NCBI GenBank assembly: GCA_029747585.1 | Contig: JAPEVF010000099.1 | Coordinates: 48,619 to 112,618 of the forward strand | Source: Pleurotus djamor | Lineage: Eukaryota > Basidiomycota > Agaricomycetes > Agaricales > Pleurotaceae | Direction of reading: 5' to 3' | DNA length: 64,000 bases | Shown here: one piece after another, positions 46,210 through 58,156 of the stretch | Layout of the letters: the number at the start of each line of letters is the position of its first letter | Numbering within the stretch: the first letter of the stretch is position 1 | Notes under the pieces: model-generated | The model's database searches: none | What the model was told of the DNA's origin: nothing | The model's input: the letters and a program-made list of their open reading frames with translations, nothing else | Made by a program: the position numbers and the translations under genes

Positions 46210-49200
46210 CTAGGATCTGATAACCGGGAACTCGCTAATGCGGAGTCGAGTGGCCTAGAAGATGGTTAAGGACAAAGAGCTCTGAGGTATGCAGGTATCA
46301 AGGACTTACCCCGAAAGGCCATAGAGTAATAGTCGTCTTGTTACCCGTGCACGCAGGGTTTTGCGGGGGTGGAGAAGCGAACGTATCTCCAGCAACAGTC
46401 CAGTTCACGATACAAGCGGTGGCAGTGATGGTGAAAGGAGGGGCTCCAGTGTCAAAAATGGGTGATGGCAGTTGACCTGAAGCAGGAGGTTTGTTTGAGA
46501 ACTTCAAGGAGGATGGATCAATCGCGTATTGCCAAGGCGAGGTCGCATCAAATTCAAGGTCGACCGCACGACTCTCCTGACTATTGCGTGCGAGAACCTT
46601 CTCGCTGCGGGCGATGTCAAATGCATAGTGCAAGGGGCCCCGGTGAACTGCGATGGAACCATGTGGACGGCTCTCTGAAATGAAATGAATACAAGGAGTC
46701 TGGCAGTATGACTACCACCACGAACCGGTTGTAATGGGAGCAGGAAGGTGGAGGACAAATTTCGTAGTCCCAGCTTGGACGGATACAGCCTGTAGTCCGT
46801 TAGAAGGTGCGAGACGTCTTGCGCTGCCTCCGTTAATTGAGATGGTTCCACCGACAACCCAGCTCGGGATTCGGATGAAGTAGGTAAACGCGGATGTAGC
46901 AGTCACCGTAGTTGTCAAGGTATCGCTAAAATGAAATTAATCCAGATAATTCTCAAAATAAACATCTCCATACCTGAATGGATATAAAGTGTCGACTTCG
47001 GCGGTGACCTTGTTTCCTGGAATTGATACGGTGAGCAGATTTATACGGATTGTGGAACGGAGAGTAGTACCGTTCGATAGCACCGTGCTGGTACTGAATG
47101 GGCCTAGATACAAGTGGACGAGGGACTTGTTGTCTGGGGTCGTCAAAAACGCGTTGGTAACGAATTTGGGCCACCCCTGCGGATGGTTGACAGTGCAACA
47201 GCTAGGAGATACGATTGAGGACAAGAGTTCGGGCCCGGGAGTAGAGAGGCTCGGTCTGACTTACGGATAGTTGGGTTCCAAACCAAACACGTTCGAGTAG
47301 GCGCTGATTTGAAAGTGTCAGTCCGTCGCGAGGCTTTGTATGAATTCTTCAAACGTACCCATCATTCGGGAATGGATTCCTGTATGAGCGGCTCAGATGT
47401 CGCGACGCATTGACAGAAATGACAGAACTCACGGGTTCATATTCTTGGCGGCGATCTGGTTCTGCTGTTGTAAATATTGCCTTGTCCACATGTCTAGCAA
47501 ACGAGTTGGTGTGATTGAGTTACGTCAAAGGGCTTCTGAACTCACCTCCACTGAGGGTAGCAGGTAGAGCATTGTACGTGATACGTTCGACCTATTAGAG
47601 NAACTTAGCTAAGAACAGAGAGAAAATGCGACATAGCGTACACGATCAGCAAACTTCGGGTCCCCAATAACTTGGTAAAGGTATGATCCACTAGGCGATG
47701 TGAGTACAGCCCATAACGGCGAAGTAAACATGACCTACGAAAACATGGTTTCCTAAGCGCACCATTAGTGATTATTCAGGCAGGAANATGAGGTCACTTA
47801 CCACGACCAAGCATAGTTCAGTGCTATGGAGCGTNGAGAGTATGTTTCGAACATNTGCAGGTACACTTACCCTCTAACGGCCTCGAGACCGGCAAGGTAC
47901 TCATCCGCGGCGTAGATTCCCGAAGGGCGACCATGGTATTGGAACAACATGTCCCATCCCTTGCTGATAGTATCAAGATCTAAGATACAACAGGATCAAA
48001 GGAAGAGCAGAGCGTGATGAGAAGACTCTAGCCTACCAGTTTGGTTGTGGGTGAATCTGTATGTCGCTGGCAGGGCCTTGAGTCCTTCAGCCATATTCAC
48101 ACCGTGCCATGTCAGCGGCAAGCCGAATGGGTTGGGCGTGTGCTCNACTGGAGGGNGGAATAAGCGANGAGATCGNATCANAGACTNANCNAACGCACCA
48201 GCAGTAGTTGGGAAATACTTGATGGANAGTCAGAGGATCTTGATGCCATTAAATTAAAAGGAGGACGACCAACCTGGACAGAGAAGACCTTCTCCCAAGG
48301 CACGCCAGTCCATTTGAGACGTTTCATCGTGTCAATAAGGAGATCTTCTTTCCCATTAGGATGGAAATCATACAACCTAAGAAAACCGGGACGTAAATAG
48401 ATGGAAGACCCTTTAAAAGCGCATACGCGATGATCACCATTGAAGAGCGATGACGAAGTCTTCCCAACGCGTTGCAGCCCAAGCATCGACGCCCTGTCCG
48501 TTGTTCTTGAGCATGGTGTTGGCCACAACGACAAACTTGTGCATGGCAGACACGACTCTGTCTGTCAATGCGGGGTTGTTTTCCACCATTTGAATCGCTC
48601 CGAAGAAGAATGGATACCTCGNNAGACATCAGTTTTCGGTAGAAGGTAACNAGCAAACGTGACTTTACCGTCCCCAGAGATATCTCGGTTTCGATGTGCC
48701 CACTTCGGGCCCAAGCCATCCCGTAGAGTCTTGATGATCAAGGACGTAGTCGAGGAATTCCTGTGTCTTGTTGTTGATGACGGCATGATCCACCAGTACG
48801 GCATTTGGGATCATAGCATTCTAGACGCGCTCATGTCGGACGCATGGTCAAAACGGTACACGAGGCGTTACTCACAAACCAATAGCTTCCAGCTATCAAT
48901 GGCCTGGATCAGCAAGGAAGCTGAAGCGAATATGACAAAAGCAACATACCTTCTTCAAGGTTAGAGTAGTATGAGTTGCCACCAACCCAGTCAGTCTGGG
49001 AGACGCTGCACGGGTGTATCAGCCTAGGATCAAGAGTTTACCAAATGTGATAATCACTAATGGTAGAATTCGTGTTCATGTCCTGCCATGCCATTGATCT
49101 GGACATTGAGCTAAAGCGCAAGTCCGAGANTGAGCAGCGTAGTTGGGGTAACGACGATCTGCGCAATGCACCTGATCGAATAACCATCCCGACGGACGCA

Positions 49201-49374
49201 CGGCACCGAGAGGAAGCGACAGAAACTTCTTCGGAGCGACTGATTTAGGTGTTATCAGTTAGCCAAAGCCAATGGCAGGGTCGATGATAGAGNNNACTTA
49301 CGACCAGTCTGGGCTTGACAAACAGGGTTTGCAAGTATCACAGCAAGAGCGACAAGACTAGTATGCAGACGCAT
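46210..49374 (-). CDS. secreted GH127/DUF1680-type glycoside hydrolase
   Basis: A many-exon gene. The start at 49374 opens a signal peptide (MRLHTSLVALAVILANPVCQ). Readable exons give KKFLSLPLGAVRPSGWLFDQ, NGMAGHEHEFYH, DYVLDHQDSTGWLGPEVG, FFFGAIQMVENNPALTDRVV, GVDAWAATRWEDFVIALQW, WTGVPWEKVF, VFGLEPNYPCCTVNHPQGW, DTLYPFRYGD and IPSWVVGGTISINGG, and end in LWPFGATRLRISEFP. The Glu-x4-Cys-Cys cluster matches the Zn-binding, Cys-nucleophile site known in beta-L-arabinofuranosidases of this clan (alpha/alpha six-hairpin barrel). The likely role is release of sugars, perhaps arabinofuranose, from plant polymers outside the cell; substrate is inferred only. The last intron is needed to reach the conserved tail. 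Ns at 47600-48660 blur some exons. Confidence 0.85.
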
Positions 49375-49418
49375 TCTGAAGTAGAGCAATGGTCATGNTC
49401 GCCTGAGCAGAGACGAGG

Positions 49419-49427
49419 TATATATCT
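49419..49427 (-). promoter_or_regulatory. TATA-like box of GH127 gene
   Basis: GATATATAC on the minus strand, about 45 bp before the ATG at 49374, at usual core-promoter distance. Confidence 0.4.
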
Positions 49428-49832
49428 GAGGTTCAATGACATTCTCAGCGGACCGTTCCCACATGTTGCAGAACACTTCCTGATGTCATGGGAGTGTGAA
49501 ATCTATCAAGAAGTACCAGTGGAGAGCTGATCGCGGCACTTTGCTGTGGCCAATTCAGTGACAAACGTCAAGTGAGGAAGTAAAGGAAAACTCACCGATG
49601 NCATCCTCGTGATAGCAGCCATTGGAAGCACCNAAACGAAATCACCGAGAGCGGAGAGGCGGTCCTAGGAAGTNGNGCTANCGGACCGTCTAAACCAAAG
49701 TATATTACGCAGCANGAATCCAAAANNGAGANACATGAAANAGNAAAGTCAACATGNNNNNGCATANCNCNAAATCCCACATTAGTTAGATCGATAGAGG
49801 GTATGATACTTGTATTATCTCTATATATTAAA

Positions 49833-52326
49833 TCACCATTGTATCCACTCGCCGTACATATTCGGTCGTTCGCCTCGAATGTAAGCTTCGAAAGTCCTTT
49901 TCAGAACAGTTGCCCAATCCAGGTCTCGCTTATCATCTGCAACAGTGTCTTCGTCTTCTTCTTCCACCTCGTCCAGAGAAGGAGAAGGAGAANCNTTGGT
50001 CAACGCATGGCGAGCAGCACGTTCCCCAGCGATAAAGCGAGGACCTAGGTCAGGCCAGTTGCGTGAGGGGTCGAAGGGCTTCCACCTATATATGTTATTG
50101 AGAACCTAGNCTGCGATAAGCTGGAAGAAACCAATCTCACCAGAAGTTGTGGAAATGATACGAATACGCCCCTGCGGATACATAAGTATGGAGTCAACCA
50201 TTAGGCCAAGGACAATACCTCTGAAGAAGCCTTCAAAGCCTAGTGCTTGAGGAGCGGCGCTATTTTGAGCAGGCGTATCAAACAAGTCTGCGAATCTGGG
50301 AGNGNTCATTACAAATCTTGAAGATTCAANNAGCACGTTCAAACTCACTCGGTGAAATAGGGCTGAGGGGGGCGGTCACGTTGGTAGAACTCAGTGTTCA
50401 GCCATGCGGANTCGAACAAAGCATCAGGAAGACGTAGGAGAAGTCCCTCAAGATGGGCATCTGCAGTGTACCGCGAAACAGTCATGGGATGGAAGTCCAA
50501 ACCGTTCTTGAGGGCCGTACGGAACANGAAGCTACCCAGTGCCGAGTTCTTGTTCATGCGGAGCACGGCAGTGTTGTACTTCTCCAAGCGCGACCATCTG
50601 TACGCAAAGGCACCCTTCCAACCCCATAACTCNTCCCAATCCCGAAGGAAGATGGTNTCNGCATCGAGATACACGCCNCCAAAGCGATGGCAAAGGACNA
50701 AGCGCGCCATATCCGACAAAATGACAGAGAGCCTGTCGTATGACGAGGANGACTTGGAACCAGTGCGGTTGAGAATGTCATCATCTTCANTTTTCGTTGA
50801 CGTAGAGGTAGAGGAAGATTCGGANGTCGTTTCTTTNTTAGGTACACTGATAACATGACCGCCTGAATTGAAGAGCGAGTCGCTGAGGTCGCGCCACTCA
50901 TGCTTCAATTCGGGGATACCGTCTAGTTGCTCGGTCGTGTTCCAGAGCTTGAATTGAATCACATCCTTGAACCTGGGGTGGAGGAATGGCGCGGCCCAAG
51001 GGCTGCTCTTGAGTTGTTCGTACATGTCGTGAAGGGCAGATGGATTGGGCACAGAAGCAGCTGGGCCGGGGTTGATCCAAAGCCAGAACTTGGGGCGGCA
51101 GACGTCAGGTAGGGTTTCGTTAGATTGGAGATGGATGCCCGTATTTTGAGTGAAAAGGAAAGACATTAATGCAAGATATGGCTTGTCAGTGAAGGGACCA
51201 GTCCAGAACATATGGAAGAGACGAGGATTCTCGGGGTCGCATTCTTCCGTTTGGGCATAATGAGGAGTGTGCGTGAGGAGTGGAGGTAAGGATATTTGCG
51301 TTTCCCAAGGAGTGTTCGTCTTCTTCAAGAGACCAGAGTTGGGGTCAAGATCTTGCTCTGGGGGCGGTGCGCGAGTGATGGGATGAGGCGCCTGAGCATT
51401 GAAAGCCTCTGGCTGGGTGGTCGTTCCATTCGTCTCCAGATAAATGTACTTCCAATCATCCATTTTCCCTCTGCGAACACGACGACCATTGTCCAGCCCA
51501 CCTCCNAGTCGTAGTATCTCCAAGCAATCCCGGACATACTATACACGCACGTTNGGTTGTCAGTGTGAAAAAAGCATAAATAGGAACAAGACACCAGACC
51601 TTGCCGGTAGAAAAGTCACAATGCTTCATGATTATATCCATATCAGCCACACTCCCCGGTACAGGTCTAGGGGGATACGCGACATTCGGCGGTTGACTCT
51701 GTATATCAAGATACACTCGTTTCGAACCGGTGCCCCTCGTGTCTATGTCTGCGTTGAGCATGACCGAGGACGGTGGCCTGTACCGCGACGGCGGCAGTTT
51801 ACGCGTTTTCGGAGGGATGGCTGGGTTTGCTGGAGGCTCTCGCAGTCCTATTTGCTTCGGAACTGGGCAAAAAGACATCATACCTCCGTCAAAAAGCCGG
51901 AAAATAGAAAAAGAGCCCAAACTCACTGCTTGCTCTGCTCGGGTAATGGCCACTCGCAATCTCCCACTTCCATATCTTTTGGAGGTCTTTCCGCTGGAAA
52001 ACGAGCGTCGGGGGTTCCTCACTCTGTCCCTGCCATTGTTGCGACCAGTCCTTCCCTTCGTACCGCCGCGTTATGGTCACATAGGTAATGACAACACCCA
52101 GAATCACGAAGCACAAGAGAAGAGGGCCACGACGACGTCCTAGGCGACCTGCGCCAAGATTATGGAGTTTGCCTGTATTAGGAACCAAGATGCGTAGGCG
52201 ACGAGTATGCACACCAGGTATGGGCAGCGACACGGGCTTTGTCCACGGCGCAGAGTGTCGATGATGTTTCTCCTGGCCGAACGCATGTGTGGGGAGGCCG
52301 TTCCGCTGCGGGTTGGCGAAGGCCAT
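49833..52326 (-). CDS. GT32-like DXD glycosyltransferase, type II membrane protein
   Basis: Start at 52326. Exon 1 encodes a ~55-residue basic cytosolic tail and one membrane segment (GPLLLCFVILGVVITYVTI), as in Golgi glycosyltransferases. Later exons: a Pro-rich stem (NPAIPPKTRKLPPSRYRPPS), RLFHMFWTGPFTDKPYLALM, FWLWINPG, HRF-GVYLDA(D/E)TIFLRDW (the DXD metal/sugar-nucleotide site, one base being N), GWKGAFAYRWSRLEKYNT, and DAHLEGLLLRLPDALF. The last exons give FEGFFRGIVLGLMVDSIL and WKPFDPSRNWPDLGPRF, then an acidic tail (EVEEEDED), and stop after GEWIQW. DXD proteins of this type transfer hexoses or GlcNAc onto glycans or lipids; donor and acceptor are not readable. The gene is head-to-tail with GH127. 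Confidence 0.82.
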
Positions 52327-52486
52327 GGAAAAACCGGGAGTTGGAAAAGAAGGACGAAAAAAGGAGTTTTACAAGTTTGCGGACGTGGAAGCTCTGATCA
52401 TCACAGCTTGTGGCTGTGTCAGCGTCTTCGGGGAAGTGAGGTGTAAAAATCAGCATGTAAATTACAACTATCTAAAGCACACATTT

Positions 52487-54212
52487 CTACTGTTGTTTTC
52501 GCTGCAAACCTTTGGGCAGCTCCTTCACCCACGGCAGGAAATCGCGTCCTTGCATGTACGGTCGCAGGACTTCGGGGATCACAAGGCCCTGGGACAAAAT
52601 GGTCAAGTTGTGGGCTTCGACAGCAAAGAATTGATGGCTCTTACATCCGGTGTTTGATGGTTCTCGACAAGGCAGCAAAGAGCACGCTCCGTCGCACAGA
52701 GTGTGCCGTTCAACATGTGGACATACAGTTTCCGGGCCTGATCCTTGACCTTCAGACCACATCGGACCTCAAGGCGACGGCTCTCTGGAAACACGACATT
52801 GCATCAGAATGAAAGGCATCAAGACCGAGAAAAACGGCGTACGATAATCAGTGCAATTCGAGCAAGAGACCAACTCTTTGTAACCGCGCTGGAAGGGGAA
52901 CCAAGCTTCCAAGTCGTATTTCTGACTGGCAGCGAGATTCAACGCGCCCGAAACAATGGCGACAACGCGATACCGTAGTCCAAGGCTCTGATAGAATTCC
53001 TCGCTATTGGCAATCATCGCGTCAAAGGTTTCCCAACTCTTCTCTGGCTCGGTTATGCAGAACTGCTCAACCTTCTCAAACTGGTGCACTCGGAAGATGC
53101 CCCACATATCTCTCCCCGCAGAACCGGCTTCCTTTCTGAAACAAGTGGAGTAACCAGCGTATTTGATAGGAAGTTGTTGGGCCGGTTGTTCGAACCATTC
53201 GTCAGAGTGGAAGGCAGAGATAGGTTGCTCCGAGGTCGCGATGAGATACTTCTCGTCATCAGAACCAATAACCTTTCAAAATATATCTCAGCAAGGGAAT
53301 GAGAGGGCCAAATACGCTATCCAGACCTTGTACAGTTCTTCGTCAAACTGATCGAGCTGAGCAGTTTTGGCCATAACGTCCTTGTTCATCATAAACGGGG
53401 GTTGGATCTTCTTGTAGCCCTTCTTCCTCAAGAAATCCAAGCCATACGAGATCAACGCCTGGTTGAGGTCGATTCCATCGTTGGTCAAGTAATAACCCCT
53501 GTGACCAGCAATCTTCGCCCCTGATCATGGTTATCAACAAGAAATTTGACCAGGCTGAACACTCACCTCGATCAAGGTCCATGGCATCCAGACGCAGCAG
53601 GACTTCGTGGTGAGGCATGATATCAGCTCTAACAGGAGGTTCAACGTCTTCACCGGCCGGTTGCCATGTCCGCAGAGTAACGTTATCATCCTTGAAAAGC
53701 GTTGAGAGACCGACTCTGTCTAGATGACTCGTCGAACATACCTCTGTCAAGCTAACGGGCACGCCCTTGCCAACGATATTACCCACTGTACTCGCGCGTT
53801 GACGCATCTTCAGTTCGAAATCTTTCGCCGCTTGCCTCTTTGCAATCACCTCCTCATCTAGCTGTTTCTTCTTGGCGACAAGATCATCTGCGTTTTCTTT
53901 GGCCTGATAAAAAGGCATCGGTGTCATTGCGATGATCGCGTAAGACTCTCCCCACCTTTTTCTTTGCTCCAATCTCTTTTTGAAGANGCATTAACTTGCT
54001 TGCTTACACCATTGGTCTCGAAATCCACTGGAAATAAAATGAGCTTGGGTTGATCAGAAACTTATCGAGTACGCACACTTCACCCAATCGGTGTACATCT
54101 GAATTATCTCATCGACGAGTTCGACAGGGAGACCGCGCTTTCTCTGGGATTCGCGGATTTCTTCGGCGTTTCCGCCCTTGTTATCTATGAAGTGGAGGAC
54201 GTCGAGCGTCAT
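52487..54212 (-). CDS. cytosolic seryl-tRNA synthetase
   Basis: The start at 54212 gives [19 protein letters not shown], the usual SerRS opening ([18 protein letters not shown] follows). An N-terminal coiled-coil arm ([18 protein letters not shown]) binds the tRNA long variable arm. The class II core follows: [39 protein letters not shown] (motif 1), [34 protein letters not shown] (motif 2), [27 protein letters not shown], then NHQTPD spliced to [12 protein letters not shown] (motif 3). It ends PKGLQRKQQ, a basic tail. It charges tRNA-Ser with serine. Several introns of 50-70 nt are needed. It is divergent from the gene at 54605 across about 390 bp. Confidence 0.93.
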
Positions 54213-54604
54213 GGTTGTTGGTGGTGGTACGACGAGAGGAACACAGTCTTAAGTCGCCAATCTGAGTCAGAATGACACCGATCGATGAATGGGGGAGGTT
54301 GCCAGCGCATGAGTAGCTTGGACTAATTTGGAGTTAGAAGCGACAACATACCTTCTCCTTCACCTTGGGGGAGGAACGTCGAGAAATTATTATTTATGAT
54401 CGATAGATCTACGAAAAGGGGAAACCCTGTGTTCGATCGTCAATTACTTATTTGCCGAAGCTCTTTGTCTCTCACAACCACAAACAAACCACAGCAGAGC
54501 CAGAACCGTCCGTTGAAGCCTCCCTGAACGATTTCCCACTGACCAGTGACCACCATCCTTGGACACTCGTCACCCATTTTTTCTCGCGTCAAACCCCCTT
54601 CCCA

Positions 54605-55358
54605 ATGTTCAATCTCGTCCGCAGGATTTCCAGGTCGCTGATTCCACGACCAGACCGGCCTTGGGAGGAAGATCGTAAGTACTTGGTTATGGTTTCCTAT
54701 ATTATATGAAACGCGCGAGGGGCTGATCGGTGAACGTGCACGCGTCTCGCATATTATAGCTACCTCGAATGCACCCCAGATAGGAAGGAAACGCCGGCTG
54801 AGCACGACCGAGTTTGGTGGTGGTCCTATAGAGGAAGAACGGTTGACGAAGCGGGGAAAGGGCGAGCTCGCTGCTGTCACTGGCGCTTCCGAGTCAGATA
54901 CTAGGGAGAACTCTCCTAATTTGGCGAGTTCAAGCAGCCCAGTTGAGCAGGAGGATGTGAAGGAAGTGACCGAGGGCGTTAAAGAGGTCGAGCTGGAGGA
55001 CAAGTCGGTTGCTCCTCGTGTGGCGCCCGAGAGCGTTCCCTTGCCAGATGAAGAAGAGTCAGGAGAACTCGACGATGCCGCTGCACCCGTTGCGGGTGAA
55101 GCTCTGGATGCTCCCGTGAAGGCCAGCGACGATAAGGACGATGTTGCCTCTTCCCGCTCCTCGTCGGTCCAGCCACAGGCACCTGAAGAGCGTTCTAACA
55201 CAGTTGAACCGCTCTCAACCTCAGCACCTGATGCACCCGCCGAATTGCCCGAAGTTGTGGCGAAAGATTTGCCAATCACGACAGATACCAAAGAAACTTC
55301 AGAAGCACCAGTCGCCACTTTAGAGCAGCCCCAACCCGCACCAATTGCAAGCAGTTAA
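54605..55358 (+). CDS. acidic, disordered protein with basic patch, unknown function
   Basis: Exons 54605-54674 and 54760-55358 (GT-AG intron) give 222 residues. The N-terminus is MFNLVRRISRSLIPRPDRPW. The splice leads into NAPQIGRKRRLSTTEFGGGP and EERLTKRGK, two short basic clusters that could act as nuclear localisation signals; RRLS is a possible PKA/Aurora-type phosphosite. The remaining ~150 residues are Glu/Asp/Pro/Ala/Ser-rich and predicted disordered, with no domain. I do not recognise a family. A Ser-rich ORF on the opposite strand of the same bases is a shadow. Confidence 0.65.
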
Positions 55359-56216
55359 TTCCCGCGACGACTGCGAATCTCACGACATCACGTCCATCGT
55401 ATCTATGAACATCACATCTTGCTCAGCTCCCCCGCTTTTTTGTATTTGCACGGATCCCTATCTGTACAGTTAATCTGTCTGTTTTTAACTATTCCCAATC
55501 GCCCTGTCCTGTCCTTCCTATTTTTATTCACTTGCCTTGTTGTCTGCTTTATACCCCACTCTCTCTTTGACACTCCTTCGATCGCTATCTACCCGAGCTT
55601 CTCGGTACAAACGGAATAACGGTATGTCTCGTCGATCGTCTTGGGATGCTCGTCTGATTGGTTGATTCCAGTTAATATCTAGTCTCGTGTAAACTCGCCT
55701 TGGTTGGCCCGGGCAAGGGCCTCGAGGCAGCCGCATGTTGAGCTCAAACCATTTCACATCAACTCCAGCGAATATCAAACAATGGGCCTCTTTTATGTAT
55801 CATTCCTGAGTGTCTTTTTCGGCGTGGATTGTGGTATGTAATCGGTCGTACTTGATTTTCGTCCTATCGCATCCCTACGCTTAGCGCGGAGTCACCGACG
55901 CGTGACGGCCTCATGTTTGATAGGTGTGCAAGGCATAGCTTTGTCGGGTTCAAGGAGTTAATCGCATCGTGTCCAGGCTATCACCCCTCTGAGGGAGACC
56001 CTCTCGTTCCATCACAGTGATATGGCTTCCACGACGTACCGGAACCTCCTGTAGACGTTGCGCATTGTGCATGGGTTCCACTCCGCAGGCTTATATAGCC
56101 CAACCCACCTTGGGTTCATATCTTTGTAACCTTTGGACGTCCTTTCATCCTTTCATCCTTTCTTCTAGGCATTGGCTGGTGCTCGCCTACCAGCTGATCC
56201 CTTTCGGCTACTTATC
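55359..56216. other. intergenic, pyrimidine-rich start
   Basis: The first ~250 bp are T/C-rich and fit a 3' UTR. The rest lies upstream of the next gene. No gene recognised. Confidence 0.6.
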
Positions 56217-58156
56217 ATGTTTGGACGGTATGTTCAAGGATGGACTGGCAAGTCGGACGAAGAAGATGCTCGTGGGTCTTTGCCTCGTACACCCTCCTCC
56301 AAGGGGTGGGCCAAAGTGGGGCTGCATCCTCACGGCTCTACTACGAATCTTGAATCCATCCCGCCACTCGTCGATTCGGAGCACCCTAATTGGCGTCGAC
56401 AGTCTTCGACTCGGTCGCTTCCTATGAGCGTCTCTTGGTCACAGGATCGACGTGAAGCTTCGAGGGTCTTGCCACAGACCCACTACTCCAGTGACCATCT
56501 CCCTGCTGGAGATGCTAATTATTATTCTCATCCTATTTATGGCGTCGACAAGTTGAGGCCTTTCCCACATGTCTCCCCTTCGCCTTCTACTTCTACTGCG
56601 ACGTTCTCCGCGTCTCCTGCACCGTCTACGCATAAATGGGGTCTTAGGCTGCAGACGGACCCTGCCCTGGTTGGGAGTACCAATTCACTTGGGTTGGATA
56701 CAAGGCAGGCCTCGCTCGCCGAAGAGTACTCTTACCCTTTGGTGAAGCAGCTCAGTCCCATCACAGAGCAAGATTATCTATCGCCAGCCCCCTCGCAGCG
56801 CACACCACCTCCGGGTGATACCGCCGAGCTGTTCACCTCGCACTCTCAAAGCAACCGTTCCCCGAACGGCTCGCAATATTCGACCATCACTAGTAAGCTC
56901 CCTTCGCATGACCAAGAACACATGTTCATGATGTCGTAGAACCTTCTCCCGTTTACGCGCCGTTCATCTCGCGTCCTTTGAACCGCACGTTGTCACAGAA
57001 CTCTTCACGTACTCATGTTTCGACGAACTCAACTGGGGCTCCAGCGCCACCAGTGGTACCAAAGGACTCTGTCCTTCCGCCGTTGGATTTGAAGCCGCAC
57101 TTTCCTGGTCCGCACCCTAGTAGCTCGTACACCGTCAATGGAGCTACGTTGAGACCGCCGAAGTCAGCTACTACGCCCACGATGCCAACCATCACTGGGA
57201 GTAGTGAGGAGTATCCTGGCAGCGCTAGCACGGATGATGAACGATACACCCTCCATCCAGACAGCTTCCTCACGGCTGATTCGATGAATGAGGCTTCGAG
57301 TACGCCGACGCCGAGGGGAACACGTCCCGAGGCACCTCCTATGGATATGGATATCACAGAGGTGCCGACAACGGAGGAACACCATACTACCAGTCAACCA
57401 GCGTCTCTGTATGAAAACCCATTCCAAGGGGATCACAGGGGAGGACGCTCTGGTCGTACGGTTTCTCTTGCCGGGTCTGCCCCACTCTCCCCTACGGAGT
57501 CTGGCTTCATCCATACGCGCTGGGATCGAGATGTTGCTCTGGGCTCGGGGGGTGTAGCTTTCCCTCGTGTCAAGAAGCAACGTCTGAGTTACACACCAGC
57601 GTGTTGGATGTTCTGGTTATGTTTTCTGTGCCCGCCTCTTTGGTTCGTTGGTGGATGGTACATTACCATCTTCGCGGAGGCGTATACTTTCCGGGATCCT
57701 GAAGATGATTGGCACTGGTGGGGGGTGAGGAAACGAGATGCACGGAAGCGGAAGAAGCAGATGCAACAAGCGCAACTGCCTCAATGGATGTTGGAGAAGC
57801 AGCAGACGTCCGATGCGGCCAGTTCGACGCGCCGGGCTTTGCGGGGTATATCGTACCTCTACCCATTCGTTGCGCGACCTGTTGAATACCCGGCCCCCCG
57901 CGGTCCGTTCATGTCTGCCACCATGCGTATTCTCTCTACTCTCGGTAAAGCCAATCGAATCTTCGACAAGATTCCTTATGTCAAGTTGGTGGAAGTGGAT
58001 GGTGAGCGGGAGTCTGAACGGAGGATTTTTGACCCATGGATTCAGAGGTGTCGTTATGCTTGGTGTTGGTTCTTTGCTCTGTGGTGTTTTGTTGGCGTTC
58101 CTACGCTATTTATCATTCGTCAGTACTGTGACACATGCCTCCGTAGCTCTTTCTAG
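56217..58156 (+). CDS. large Ser/Pro-rich protein with two C-terminal membrane segments
   Basis: Exons 56217-56892 and 56940-58156 (47-nt intron) give 630 residues. The first ~420 residues are disordered and rich in Ser, Pro and Thr with many possible phosphosites; MFGRYVQGWTGKSDEEDARG opens the protein. Then TPACWMFWLCFLCPPLWFVG with GWYITIF forms a first membrane hairpin or helix. A basic loop (RKRDARKRKKQMQQ) and a partly folded section (ISYLYPFVARPVEYPAPRG) follow, then a second helix (AWCWFFALWCFVGVPTLFI) and a Cys-rich end. I do not recognise the family. The layout suggests an ER or plasma-membrane protein with a long cytosolic regulatory arm. Confidence 0.72.

Noticed and set aside
54440..55318. 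292-codon Ser-rich minus-strand ORF
   Set aside because: Antisense of the acidic gene at 54605-55358, which has a better splice structure and start; the Ser content mirrors its Glu/Pro/Ala codons.
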